Of a DNA stretch of 64,000 nucleotides, positions 10,162-22,334 are shown one piece after another. Positions within the stretch are counted from its first letter, which is position 1; the number at the start of each line of letters is the position of its first letter. Made by a program: the position numbers and the translations under genes. Below the pieces are notes generated by a model. It did no database searches. It saw only the letters and a list, made by a program, of their open reading frames with translations, and was not told where the DNA came from. This stretch comes from Adiantum capillus-veneris (lineage: Eukaryota; Streptophyta; Polypodiopsida; Polypodiales; Pteridaceae): the NCBI GenBank assembly GCA_014529385.2, contig CM043959.1, positions 620,001 through 684,000 of the forward strand. The letters are read 5' to 3'.

Positions 10162-11173
10162 ATGGATGATGAGGAGTTTCTTTCTTCTTTGTCACTGCAG
10201 CAGAGACAGTGGTACGTGGAGCGTCATCACTCTCGTGCATCATCGCGCGTTCCTACTCCATCTGCATCTCCCTCTCTTTCGGAGCATTCGGCGTGCTCTG
10301 AAGCTTCGGCGTCGACAAGACAATCTTTACACTCGTCTAGACACCGGCGCTCTAGTGGTGGCGGTGGCGGTTGTTGTGGGGATTCTGCCACCGATGCCTC
10401 CACACCGCCTCGTGTTCGACGAGGCTCTTTACCCTCCCCTTCTTTGCCCGCCCCCACACAAGCCACAGCATCGCCATCTACACCAGGTTTTGTGCGGCTG
10501 ACTGTTCCTAGCAGCTACACACCTCTACCTACTCCGCCAGGAGCCACCCCACTCGACACTCCTCGTTTCGGGGCCCAGACGCCGGTGGAGACACCTGACG
10601 TCCGTACCCCATCGAAATGTCGCTAGAGACCCCTGCCGGGACACCCAGGTTCACGAATGGGTGGAACAGGCCAGATTGGCTAGCCAAAGAAGATTGGAAG
10701 AATGCAAAGAAAGCAGCGCGCGAGAATCCCGACAAGTGGAAGCAACAAAAGGATGCAGCCAGAGCGCGAGTAGAGGCAGGGAGCTTGCACCACTTGGGGA
10801 GCGGTGGATGGGCATCATTTGAGGCCGATTTTGTAAGTGTTTTCGCATTGCTCTTTATGTTCGATAGTTTAGGGTTTATGAGTTTTTTAATTCTAACATA
10901 ATGAAGTCTTTGTATGTTTTGACAGTGGTCGATGACAGGACGTGATCCCACACCGTACGAGCGCGAGTACGTAGGCAGGAAGGGCTTAAACGCCCTGATG
11001 GACATTCTCAGTTCTCGCGGCGGCATGGTTAGTATTAGGGTTTACTCTTTTCTATTTTTTGTGTTGTTTTATAAATGTCGTTATATGTTTATCCTTACTG
11101 AAAGCTGTCTTATTGTCTTTTTTTGCAGAATCCGACAGATACGCTGCTTGGACGCGATGAGACGTCTGACTAG
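10162..11173 (+). pseudogene. TNPA-like CACTA gene, unit 1 (frameshifted, internally deleted)
   Basis: Starts MDDEEFLSSLSLQQRQWYVE right after an acceptor-like TTTAATGCAGGT. A Ser/Pro/Thr-rich N-terminal half follows, with recurrent TP pairs. A missing base near 10608 shifts the frame to a stop at 10624. At 10655 a deletion of about 298 bp, relative to unit 5, removes the middle of the conserved region. The remaining C-terminal exons (to 10851, 10926-11026, 11129-11173) are still recognisable, ending TLLGRDETSD. The C-terminal region resembles the plant Ptta/En/Spm second-gene family (Transposase_24 type). Confidence 0.75.
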
Positions 11174-11300
11174 AGGACGTCAGTTTAGCTGTAGCTAGAT
11201 AGCATTAGTTTAGGGTTTCTCATAGCTTATGTATCATGAGACGGATTTTATACGTCTTTTTTAACCATGTATATTATTACATTTGTCACCGCAGTTCATT

Positions 11301-11404
11301 TTGCCAATCAATTCTTTATGCCTATGATGTTGTACAATTGTCATTATTACATTTGCCAATCAATTCATTTTGCCTATGATGTGTACAATTGTCAATTTTA
11401 CGCT
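11301..11404. repeat. 52-bp direct repeat in the CACTA 3' untranslated zone
   Basis: TTGCCAATCAATTC..TGCCTATGATG..TGTACAATTGTCA occurs twice, starting at 11301 and 11353. It is kept in all units (for example 16974-17080, 25456-25560, 31137-31240, 36818-36920). Confidence 0.75.
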
Positions 11405-11545
11405 TGTCAATTTTGCAAACAATGCGTCTTGTGGGTGACTATTTTGGGTCTATTATCTACCCTTGCACTTTTTTTAAAAAGTGAATCAAGTACAATATGG
11501 TTGATGGGTGGCAGGGCATTCAATGCCCTGTCACCAAAAAAAAAT

Positions 11546-11776
11546 TCTCTCAGGCGTCGCTATAACCGTCGCTATTTATGGCTCTGGAGCGTCGCTATAA
11601 GCGTCCCTATAGACCTCTGTGACAACGTCGCTATGAGCGTCTCTATATAGCGACGCATATAGTGACGCTCTCGTAGCAACGCTATTAGCGACGGTTTTAG
11701 CGACGCCGGGGGTTATAAAAACCCAATGTATTTCCGTCGCTAACAGCGTCACAAGAGCACACAACCTCTTGTAGTG
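11546..11776 (+). repeat. 3' subterminal repeats and terminal inverted repeat of the CACTA
   Basis: At least ten copies, in both orientations, of GCGTCGCTAT / ATAGCGACGC-like motifs, ending in CCTCTTGTAGTG (11765-11776). The same 3' end is present in each later unit, finishing at 17461, 25945, 31624 and 37292. In units 2, 3 and 4 an extra AGAGACGCTTTT segment is inserted in this zone. Units 1 and 5 lack it. Confidence 0.85.
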
Positions 11777-12306
11777 CAGATGATCAGCGGCTTACTCTTT
11801 TCCAACATCGGTATCAGAAGAATGCAAAGGTCTACATTCACATTTGTAGCCTTCTTTCATTAATGATTGCAGACTTTTTTTTCATAAGGTGTACCAGGGT
11901 CCCCCATCATGTGGGGAGATTACAGCTAAGTTTGCTAGGTACTATGCTTTTGAGAAGTGTCATGCTCCTAAAAATGACCCAACAAGACATAAAATTGCAT
12001 GGGCAAGGTTTGGGGAGAGTGTGTTGAGCATGTGCAGTAGTAAACCTACGGATTGGAGAGGAAGGTGGAAAATTGGAAGAGGGCTAATGGAGCATTTCAT
12101 GGTGGGCTATTAGGGTCCAACAAGAAGAGGCAGTACACACAGGGTGCCAGCAATATGTGTAATATTGAAGAGGACAAAGTTTTGCAGTTTGAAACAGTGG
12201 CAGTAGAATACATTTCTGATCTGGATGCCATTGTTCACGGAGTTTTGACAAGCTCTACGCAGAAGTTGAACAGGTTATCTGAGTTGAGGGCAAGTCTCCA
12301 ACAAAA
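11777..12306 (+). pseudogene. Host-gene fragment, unit 1
   Basis: After the CAG duplication, the host frame reads DDQRLTLFQHRYQKNAKVYI. Then a likely intron ends before GTGTACCAGGG (about 11889) and an exon continues to the array junction. The exon reads ..GPPSCGEITAKFARYYAFEK.. and KNDPTRHKIAWARFGESV.., then, after a one-base shift at about 12053, ERKVENWKRANGAFHGGLL and a helical segment. It is cut at 12306. The complete continuation exists only after unit 5. Confidence 0.7.
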
Positions 12307-12539
12307 GAAAAGATCTACTGTGAAAAGATGTTAAGATGCTGTGAAGTGCTACAGCTAGAGAAGAGGCAAAGGGGTTTTGTCCACTACATGCAGTATCATG
12401 TAGACGTGGGTCTGTAGATTTCTTGTACCCACAAATATAGGTATTGACCAATAAAGACGAGATTATAACCCGGTGGTTCTGATCTCCGTGCACCTCTAGA
12501 CCGAGTGTGCGGGGATTGGACATGACTAGAGAATGTGAG

Positions 12540-12583
<44 letters not shown>

Positions 12584-12645
12584 GACGAAGAATGCCAATA
12601 GAATATTAAATTTGTTGTCCAGGTTATAAGATTTTTATCCTCATT

Positions 12646-15307
12646 ATGAGTAGTGACGAGGATGTGGGACCGTCCAACCGAAACACCTATCTCTCAACGA
12701 GGGTCTTATGTCCTTGTAATCAATGCAAGCATGCTGTGCGACGGACAAGACGTGTTGCTTTGCAGCACGTTCGCGAATTTGGCGAGTTCGATCCATCTAT
12801 TATAGATCGAGTTGTTTCCAATTATAACTCGTCGGACTCTGACGCTGGCCAACAAGCAGCAATCTTGCAACCCAATAGACGTTTTCGCAGGCGCTTTGGT
12901 CAAGCAGCATATGTAAGGCCACAAGATGTAGCCTCTGACATCTCGGGGGATGATCATGCAGAGCACATTCCCAACGAGGCAATGTTTGAGCCCGAGATTG
13001 ATGAAATGATCGAGACGATCATGGATTCAGAAAGGCTTATCTATGATGATATGAAAAGTGAAGCCGATACGCCATTGTATAATGGAGCACGTATGTCTAG
13101 ATTGAAAGCACTCCTGGTTCTTCTCAACATGCAGGCAAAGTTTGGATGGAGTGACACTAGCGTCACAGCGCTTTTCAGGTGATCTATTACAATTAGTTTA
13201 CTTTAATAAAACTCTAAATGTATAATGATCTGATAGATTTTTACACGACTGTATCGTATTTTTATGTTGTGTAGATTGCTTAAAGAGCACATACTACCAG
13301 CTGACAATGTGATGCCAGATTCCCGAGATGAAGCAAGAAAGATTTTGTGAAACTTGGGGATGGATTACAATTCTATCCACGCTTGTCCTAATGACTGCAT
13401 TCTTTTCAGAGGGGAATACATAGACATGGAGAAGTGTCCGAAATTTGATTCCGAAAGATATGGAGTAGATCTCCACGGGACAAAATTCCACAAAAGGTTT
13501 TGCGACATTTTCCTCTGCTTCCTCACATCAAGCATTTCTTCGAATGTAAGTCCATGGCCGCCCTAGCATCATGGCATGAGGAGAATAAATCTTCGGATGG
13601 TGTGCTACGAATTCCTGCAGATTGCGCAGCCTGGAAACATATAGATGGAACATGGTCGGATTTTGCCAGGGAAGCTCGAAATTTGCGCTTAGGCCTGGCT
13701 ATGGATGGTGTAAATCCATTTGGTCAAAGATCAACATCTTACAGTGTATGGCCCGTTGTCATCGTCAACTACAACATTCCCCCGTGGTTGACTACGAAGA
13801 AAGGGCACCTATGGCTAAGCTTGATTGTGCCAGGGCGATATAAAGTGGAGAATATGGATGTGTATCTTTGTCCACTATTGGAAGAGCTACAACAATTGTG
13901 GATTGGCATAGAGGTGGTGGATATGAGCCGACACACAAGACGACGGAATGCTTTGATCAGAGGCATTCTAATGTGGACCATGCATGACTATCCCGGGCTA
14001 ACAGAATGCTCAGGTGATCTATTGACACTCCTCACTCAGACACTGTAAATCTTGTTTTTTCCCATAGTTGATCTATTATCATGTGTATACATGCAGGGCT
14101 TCAAACAAGCGGATACAGAGCATGTGTCACATGTGGACCTCGACTGAATGCACGTAGGGCGCCCTCACTGAAGAAGCAAATCTACGAAGGTCATCAAGCG
14201 TATCTTCCAGAGAATCATGTGTTACGCGACGGCTTTTTGGGAAGAGAGCCACCAAGGATGTCTGCACAAGCATGGTTAGAGCAGAAGGAGATGTGCGATG
14301 AAGGATTGCCTCCAGGGATGAAGAGACTATCTCTATGGTACGAGTTACCATACTGGCTCCCCGACTCATGATCAATCACTTGCTCGATCCAATGCACATA
14401 TTCAAGAATGTGGGTAATCTACTAGGGACCATCTGACCGGGAAGAAAGATACTTTGGGAGCCAGAGTTGACCTTAGAAATGTGGATCGTATGGAGCAATA
14501 TTGGCCACAAACAGCGTCTGATGGATCGATAAAACTCCCTACAGCACCATGGATTTTCACAGGAGCCCAAGAACACAAAGTAAAAGAGGCCATTCGATCT
14601 TTGCGGACCCCCACTGGCGTAATGCACTCGCTCCGAACGTGTTTTACTAAAGAAGGAAAGCTTACTGGTTTGAAGTCACACGATTGGCATAAAATGTGTC
14701 AGGTACGTTCATAGTGGACTTTAATACCATTGCATAAAATGTGGACTTTAATATCATTGCTGCACATACTTTACAGTTTATTTAACCGGTTGCCATTGAG
14801 GGATGTTTGTCTCTCGACATCCGTAACACAATCTACAAACTTGCAAAGCTGGTGCAATGGATCTCACAAAAGGAGATCAACGTAGACTCCATACCATTCG
14901 CCAAACTAAATGCTGCGGAGCTTGTGTGCATGTAAGTTATGTGGCTCTGGCAGGTAATATTTCATCCTACAAAGTCTACATCAAACTGGTGGTGCGTCAT
15001 AGAGGTAGCCCCTCGTAGTGCAAGGACGTATGAAGGCTACCATGTGCCAATCACAACGGCATCAATGGAGGAGATCAGAGAAGATGCTCAATCAGAAGCC
15101 GCTGCGGTGGTGCCAGACGAGCATCAAGATGCTACTACTCTATATGGGGTGCATGCAGAGGAGCTACAAAATGAAACAGAGGATATGTGTTTAAACGGAG
15201 AGCTCTATATAGATATAGGAAGTTATGCTGAGTTATGCGAGGATGAGAGAGAGAGATCTCTTAAAGCCACAAATATTGTATTTGAACAATTTTGCTCCGT
15301 GTTGTAA
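12646..15307 (+). pseudogene. Transposase (TNP2/TNPD-like), unit 2, multiply broken
   Basis: Exon 1 (12646-13178) is open. Exon 2 has a CGA to TGA stop at 13348-13350 and a one-base deletion at about 13483. Exon 3 has a base insertion near 14358 and a deletion near 14425. Exon 4 is cut short: the 1,100-bp deletion joins ..ELVCM directly to a TAA (14933-14935). The last exon keeps the DUF4216 tail from VIFHPTKSTSNWWCVIEVAP. Two extra bases near 15250 extend its frame to 15307. Non-functional. Confidence 0.85.
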
Positions 15308-15536
15308 AAGCTCTGGCTCTCTAAGTACCTTCCATGGTGTATAACGCTCTTTTCTACTCGTGCTCACATCTTTTGATTGAAAATTCTGAGTTTTCGACTT
15401 GCCTCTTCTATCACTCAATTCATTGCGTCATTGTATTTCTATGCGTCATTACGTCATTGTATTTAATGGTCTTTGCGTCATTGTCTACTCTATTCATTCA
15501 ATATTAAGTTTAAATATTCGTGTGTTTAATGCAGGT

Positions 15537-16844
15537 ATGGATGATGAGGAGTTTCTTTCTTCTTTGTCACCGCAGCAGAGACAGTGGTACGTGGAGCGTC
15601 ATCACTCTGGCGCATCATCGCGCGTTCCTACTCCATCCGCATCTCCCTCTCTTTCGGAGCATTCGGCGCGCTCTGAAGCTTCGGCGTCGACGAGACGATT
15701 TTCACACTCGTCTAGACACCGGCGCTCTAGTGGTGGCGGTGGCCGTTGTTGTGGGGATTCCGCCACCGATGCCTCCACACCGCCTCGTGTTCGACGAGGC
15801 TCTTTACCTTCCCCTTCTTTGCCCGCCCCCACACCAGCCACAGCATCGCCATCTACGCTAGGTTTTGCGCGGCTCACTGTTCCTAGCAGCTACAAACCTC
15901 TACCTACTCCGCGAGGAGCCACCCCACTCGACACTCCTCGCTTCGGGGCCCAGACGCCGGTGGAGACACCTGACGTCCGTACCCCCATCGAAACGCCGCT
16001 AGAGACCCCTGCCGGGACACCCAGGTTCACGCGTCACCGGGCAGAGGGCTTGCCTTACTCCGTCGACTTTAGCGGCGGCATCATCATGGATGATGACGGC
16101 AAGAAGGTGATCTCGCGCATGCGTGGTCTTTGCTCTCAGCTGTTTAGACACTACATACTAAACAAATGAAGTGAAGTACCAAGTGATTTAAAAAACAGAG
16201 TCATAAGCATACTTCATGATGATATTCCTGTTCCAACACGGGATCAGTGCTTCAATGAAGACCTGATGAAGATTCGAATGCGCGAATACTGCAAACACAA
16301 GCGTTCCAAAGTGCAAAAAGCAATCAAGCATGGGTGGAACAGGCCAGATTGGCTGGCCAAAGAAGATTGGAAGAATGCGAAGAAAGCAGCGCGCGAGAAT
16401 CCCGACAAGTGGAAGCAACAAAAGGATGCAGCCAGAGCGCGAGTAGAGGCAGGGAGCTCGCACCACCGGGGGAGCGGTGGATGGGCATCATTTGAGGCCG
16501 ATTTTGTAAGTGTTTTCGCATTGCTCTTTATGTTCGATAGTTTAGGGTTTATGAGTTTTTTAATTCTTACATAATGAAATCTTTGTATGTTTTGACAGTG
16601 GTCGATGACAAGACATGATCCCACACCGTACGAGCGCGAGTACGCAGGCAGGAAGGGCTTAAACGCCCTGATGGACATTCTCAGTTCTCGCGGCGGCATG
16701 GTTAGTATTAGGGTTTACTCTTTTCTATTTTTTGTATTGTTTTATAAATGTCGTTATGTTTATACTTACTGAAAGCTGTCTTATTGTCTTTTTTTGCAGA
16801 ATCCGACAGATACGCTGCTTGGACGCGATGAGACGTCTGACTAG
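15537..16844 (+). pseudogene. TNPA-like gene, unit 2, nonsense mutation
   Basis: Open from MDDEEFLSSLS (15537) to a TGA at 16167-16169, where unit 5 has TGG (Trp, in LNKWSEV). Downstream reading with DDIPVPTRDQC and the two small 3' exons is otherwise preserved, ending TAG at 16842-16844. The same TGA is found in unit 4 and the second part of unit 3. Confidence 0.8.
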
Positions 16845-17461
16845 ACGACGTGAGTTTAGCCGTAGCTAGATAGCATTAGTTTAGGGTTTCTCATAGCTTA
16901 TGTATCATGAGACGGATTTTATACGTCTTTTTGAGCCATGTTTATTATTACATTTGTCACCGCAGTTCATTTTGCCAATCAATTCTTTATGCCTATGATG
17001 TTGTACACATTGTCATTATTACATTTGCCAATCAATTCATTTTGCCTATGATGTGTACAATTGTCAATTTTACGCTTGTCAATTTTGCAAACAATGCGTC
17101 TTTGTGGGTGACTATTTTGGGTCTATTATCTACCCTTGCACTTTTTTTAAAAAGTGAATCAAGTACAATATGGTTGATGGGTGGCAGGGCATTCAATGCC
17201 CTGTCACCAAAAAAAAATTCTCTCGGGCGTCGCTATAACCGTCGCTATTTATGGCTCTGGAGCGTCGCTATAAGCGTCCCTATAGACCTCTGTGACAACG
17301 TTGCTATGAGCGTCTCTATATAGAGACGCTTTTAGCGACGCATATAGTGACGCTCTCGTAGCAACGCTATTAGCGACGGTTTTAGCGACGCCGGGGGTTA
17401 TAAAAACCCAATGTATTTCCGTCGCTAACAGCGTCACAAGAGCACACAACCTCTTGTAGTG

Positions 17462-17990
17462 CAGATGATCAGCGGCTTACTCTTTTCCAACATCGGTATC
17501 AGAAGAATGCAAAGGTCTACATTCACATTTGTAGCCTTCTTTCATTAATGATTGCAGACTTTTTTTTCATAAGGTGTACCAGGGTCCCCCATCATGTGGG
17601 GAGATTACAGCTAAGTTTGCTAGGTACTATGCTTTTGAGAAGTGTCATGCTCCTAAAAATGACCCAACAAGACATAAAATTGCATGGGCAAGGTTTGGGG
17701 AGAGTGTGTTGAGCATGTGCAGTAGTAAACCTACGGATTGGAGAGGAAGGTGAAAATTGGAAGAGGGCTAATGGAGCATTTCATGGTGGGCTATTAGGGT
17801 CCAACAAGAAGAGGCAGTACACACAGGGTGCCAGCAATATGTGTAATATTGAAGAGGACAAAGTTTTGCAGTTTGAAACAGTGGCAGTAGAATACATTTC
17901 TGATCTGGATGCCATTGTTCACGGAGTTTTGACAAGCTCTACGCAGAAGTTGAACAGGTTATCTGAGTTGAGGGCAAGTCTCCAACAAAA
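17462..17990 (+). pseudogene. Host-gene fragment, unit 2
   Basis: Copy of 11777-12306. A further single-base loss (GGAAGGTGAAAATT at about 17750, where the others have GGTGGAAAATT) breaks it again. It stops at the array junction. Confidence 0.7.
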
Positions 17991-18225
17991 GAAAAGATCT
18001 ACTGTGAAAAGATGTTAAGATGCTGTGAAGTGCTACAGCTAGAGAAGAGGCAAAGGGGTTTTGTCCACTACATGCAGTATCATGTAGACGTGGGTCTGTA
18101 GATTTCTTGTACCCACAAATATAGGTATTGACCAATAAAGACGAGATTATAACCCGGTGGTTCTGATCTCCGTGCACCTCTAGACGAGGTGTGCGGGGAT
18201 TGGACATGACTAGAGAATGTGAGGT

Positions 18226-18272
<47 letters not shown>

Positions 18273-18334
18273 GACGAAGAATGCCAATAGAATATTAAAT
18301 TTGTTGTCCAGGTTATAAGATTTTTATCCTCATT

Positions 18335-20946
18335 ATGAGTAGTGACGAGGATGTGGGACCGTCCAACCGAAACACCTATCTCTCAACGAGGGTCTTATGT
18401 CCTTGTAATCAATGCAAGCATGCTGTGCGACGGACAAGACGTGTTTCTTTGCAGCACGTTCGCGAATTTGGCAAGTTCGATCCATCTATTATAGATCGAG
18501 TTGTTTCCAATTATAACTCGTCGGACTCTGACGGTGGCCAACAAGCAGCAATCTTGCAACCCAATAGACGTGTTCGCAGGCGCTTTGGTCAAGCAGCATA
18601 TGTAAGGCCACAAGATGTAGCCTCTGACAGCTCGGGGGATGATCATGCAGAGCACATTCCCAACGAGGTAATGTTTGAGCCCGAGATTGATGAAATGATC
18701 GAGACGATCATGGATTCAGAAAGGCTTATCTATGATGATATGAAAAGTGAAGCCGATACGCCATTGTATAATGGAGCACGTATGTCTAGATTGAAAGCAC
18801 TCCTGGTTCTTCTCAACATGCAGACAAAGTTTGGATGGAGTGACACTAGCGTCACAGCGCTTTTCAGGTGATCTATTACAATTAGTTTACTTTAATAAAA
18901 CTCTAAATGTATAATGATCTGATAGATTTTTACACGACTGTATCGTATTTTTATGTTGTGTAGATTGCTTAAAGAGCACATACTACCAGCTGACAATGTG
19001 ATGCTAGATTCCCGAGATGAAGCAAGAAAGATTTTGCGAAACTTGGGGATGGATTACAATTCTATCCACGCTTGTCCTAATGACTGCATTCTTTTCAGAG
19101 GGGAATACATAGACATGGAGAAGTGTCCGAAATGTGATTCCGAAAGATATGGAGTAGATCTCCACGGGAAAAATTCCACAAAAGGTTTTGCGACATTTTC
19201 CTCTGCTTCCTCGCATCAAGCATTTCTTCGAATGTAAGTCCATGGCCGCCCTAGCATCATGGCATGCGGAGAATAAATCTTCGGATGGTGTGCTACGAAT
19301 TCCTGCAGATTGCGCAGCCTGGAAACATATAGATTGAACATGGTCGAATTTTGCCAGGGAAGCTCGAAATTTGCGCTTAGGCCTGGCTATGGATGGTGTA
19401 AATCCATTTGGTCAAAGATCAACATCTTACAGTGTATGGCCCGTTGTCATCGTCAACAACAACATTCCCCGTGGTTGACTACGAAGAAGGGGCACCTATG
19501 GCTAAGCTTGATTGTTCCAGGGCGATATAAAGTGGAGAATATGGATGTGTATCTTTGTCCACTATTGGAAGAGCTACAACAATTGTGGATTGGCATAGAG
19601 GTGGTGGATATGAGCCGACACACAAGACGATGGAATGCTTTGATCAGAGGCATTCTAATGTGAACCATGCATGATATCCCGGGCTAACAGAATGCTCAGG
19701 TGATCTATTGACACTCCTCACTCAGACACTGTAAATCTTGTTTTTTCCCATAGTTGATCTATTATCATGTGTATACATGCAGGGCTTCAAACAAGCGGAT
19801 ACAGAGCATGTGTCACATGTGGACCTAGACTGAATGCACGTAGGGCGCCCTCACTGAAGAAGCAAATCTACGAAGGTCATCAAGCGTATCTTCCAGAGAA
19901 TCATGTGTTACGCGACGGCTTTTTGGGAAGAGAGCCACCAAGGATGTCTGCACAAGCATGGTTAGAGCTGAAGGAGATGTGCGATGACGGATTGCCTCCA
20001 GGGATGAAGAGACTATCTCTATGGTACGAGTTACCATACTGGCCCCGACTCATGATCAATCACTTGCTCGATCCAATGCACATATTCAAGAATGTGGGTA
20101 ATCTACTATGGGACCATCTGACCGGGAAGAAAGATACTTTGGGAGCTAGAGTTGACCTTAGAAATGTGGATCGTATGGAGCAATATTGGCCGCAAACAGC
20201 GTCTGATGGATCGATAAAACTCCCTATAGCACCATGGATTTTCACAGGAGCCCAAGAACACAAAGTAAAAGAGGCCATTCGATCTTTGCGGACCCCACTG
20301 GCGTAATGCACTCGCTCCGAACGTGTTTTACTAAAGAAGGAAAGCTTACTGGTTTGAAGTCACACGATTGGCATAAAATGTGTCAGGTACGTTCATAGTG
20401 GACTTTAATACCATTGCATAAAATGTGGACTTTAATATCATTGCTGCACATACTTTACAGTTTATTTAACCGGTTGCCATTGAGGGATGTTTGTCTCTCG
20501 ACATCCGTAACACAATCTACAAACTTGCAAAGCTGGTGCAATGGATCTCACAAAAGGAGATCAACGTAGACTCCATACCATTCGCCAAACTAAATGCTGC
20601 GGAGCTTGTGTGCATGTAAGTTATGTGGCTCTGGCAGGTAATATTTCATCCTACAAAGTCTACATCAAACTGGTGGTGCGTCATAGAGGTAGCCCCTCGT
20701 AGTGCAAGGACGTATGAAGTCTACCATGTGCCAATCACAACGGCATCAATGGAGGAGATCAGAGAAGATGCTCAATCAGAAGCCGCTGCGGTGGTGCCAG
20801 ACGAGCATCAAGATGCTACTACTCTATATGGGGTGCATGCAGAGGAGCTACAAAATGAAACAGAGGATATGTGTTTAAACGGAGAGCTCTATATAGATAT
20901 AGGAAGTTATGCTGAGTTATGCGAGGATGAGAGAGAGATCTCTTAA
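18335..20946 (+). pseudogene. Transposase (TNP2/TNPD-like), unit 3 first part
   Basis: Exon 1 (18335-18867) is open. In exon 2 bases are missing near 19170 (GGGAAAAATTCC), TGA replaces TGG at 19335-19337 (..HID*), and single bases are missing near 19470 and 19672. Exon 3 has lost one C at about 20295, shifting the reading after RSLRTPLA. Exon 4 ends at the 1,100-bp deletion with TAA at 20617. The DUF4216 tail is intact from 20636 to the TAA at 20944-20946. It has the variant Val in EVYHVP, shared only with unit 5. Confidence 0.82.
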
Positions 20947-21218
20947 AGCCACAAATATTGTATTTGAACAATTTTGCTCCGTGTTGTAAAAGCTCTGGCT
21001 CTCTAAGTACCTTCCATGGTGTATAACGCTCTTTTCTACTCGTGCTCACATCTTTTGATTGAAAATTCTGAGTTTTCGACTTGCCTCTTCTATCACTCAA
21101 TTCATTGCGTCATTGTATTTCTATGCGTCATTACGTCATTGTATTTAATGGTCTTTGCGTCATTGTCTACTCTATTCATTCAATATTAAGTTTAAATATT
21201 CGTGTGTTTAATGCAGGT

Positions 21219-22334
21219 ATGGATGATGAGGAGTTTCTTTCTTCTTTGTCACCGCAGCAGAGACAGTGGTACGTGGAGCGTCATCACTCTGGCGCATCAT
21301 CGCGCGTTCCTACTCCATCCGCATCTCCCTCTCTTTCGGAGCATTCGGCGCGCTCTGAAGCTTCGGCGTCGACGAGACGATCTTCACACTCGTCTAGACA
21401 CCGGCGCTCTAGTGGTGACGGTGGCCGTTGTTGTGGGGATTCCGCCACCGATGCCTCCACACCGCCTAGTGTTCGACGAGGCTCTTTACCTTCCCCTTCT
21501 TTGCCCGCCCCCACACCAGCCACAGCATCGCCATCTACGCTAGGTTTTGCGCGGCTCACTGTTCCTAGCAGCTACACACCTCTACCTACTCCGCCAAGAG
21601 CCACCCCACTCGACACTCTTCGCTTCGGGGCCCAGACGCCGGTGGAGACACCTGACGTCCGTACCCCCATCGAAACGCCACTAGAGACCCCTGCCGGGAC
21701 ACCCAGGTTCACGCGTCACCGGCCAGAGGGCTTGCCTTACTCCGTCGACTTTAGCGGCGGCATCATCATGGATGATGACGGCAAGAAGGTGATCTCGCGC
21801 ATGCGTGGTCTTTGCTCTCAGTTGTTTAGACACTACATACTAAACAAATGGAGTGAAGTACCAAGTGATTTAAAAAACAGAGTCATAAGCATACTTCATG
21901 ATGAGTTTCCTGTTCCAACACGGGATCAGCGCTTCAATGAAGACCTGATGAAGATTCGAATGCGCGAATACTGCAAACACAAGCGTTCCGAAGTGCAAAA
22001 AGCAATCAAGCATGGGTGGAACAGGCCAGATTGGCTGGCCAAAGAAGATTGGAAGAATGCGAAGAAAGCAGCGCGCGAGAATCCCGACAAGTGGAAGCAA
22101 CAAAAGGATGCAGCCAGAGCGCGAGTAGAGGCAGGGAGCTCGCACCACCTGGGGAGCGGTGGATGGGCATCATTTGAGCTTAGGCCTGGCTATGGATGGT
22201 GTAAATCCATTTGGTCAAAGATCAACATCTTACAGTGTATGGCCCGTTGTCATCGTCAACAACAACATTCCCCCGTGGTTGACTACGAAGAAGGGGCACC
22301 TATGGCTAAGCTTGATTGTTCCAGGGCGATATAA
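21219..22334 (+). pseudogene. TNPA-like gene, unit 3, fused by duplication to transposase exon sequence
   Basis: Open from MDDEEFLSSLS through LNKWSEVPSDLKNRVIS and the basic WLAKEDWKNAKKAAREN segment to GGWASFE at 22178. There the duplication junction replaces the exon end, and the frame continues for about 52 codons in a non-native frame of transposase exon 2 (LRPGYGWCKSIW..) to a stop at 22332-22334. The result is a long chimaeric open frame, roughly 372 residues from this ATG. The upstream part is otherwise nearly the same as the intact unit 5 gene. No function is claimed for the fused tail. Confidence 0.7.

Larger units (their letters stand above)
4321..11776 (+). mobile_element. CACTA (En/Spm-type) DNA transposon, both ends present
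   Basis: The element is 7,456 bp and is bounded by a 12-bp terminal inverted repeat, CACTACAAGAGG at 4321-4332 and CCTCTTGTAGTG at 11765-11776, inside a CAG/CAG target duplication. Both subterminal zones carry many copies, in both orientations, of a TAGCGACGC/GCGTCGCTA motif, as expected for TNPA-type binding regions. It encodes two genes in tandem on the plus strand: a TNP2/TNPD-like transposase (6407-9889) and a TNPA-like protein (10162-11173). Both are damaged. The long 5' leader (4500-6400) holds microsatellites, a minisatellite, a tRNA-like segment and a captured HIPP fragment. This is the only copy in the window with a 5' end. Confidence 0.9.
12307..17990 (+). repeat. Array unit 2
   Basis: 5,684 bp, opening at the GAAA junction. 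CACTA part 12307-17461, host part 17462-17990. It lacks the 1,100 bp present in unit 1 (junction at about 14933) but keeps the 234-bp and 298-bp segments missing there. Its right half shares diagnostic variants with the right halves of units 3 and 4. Confidence 0.9.

Noticed and set aside
10227-10466. Minus-strand frames opposite the TNPA-like gene, repeated in each unit
   Set aside because: Shadows of a GC-rich Ser/Pro coding region; their variants follow the plus-strand codons.
11267-11650. 127-codon plus-strand frame in the CACTA 3' region, repeated in each unit
   Set aside because: It runs through the 52-bp direct repeat and the subterminal inverted repeats, which are structural DNA. No family motif.
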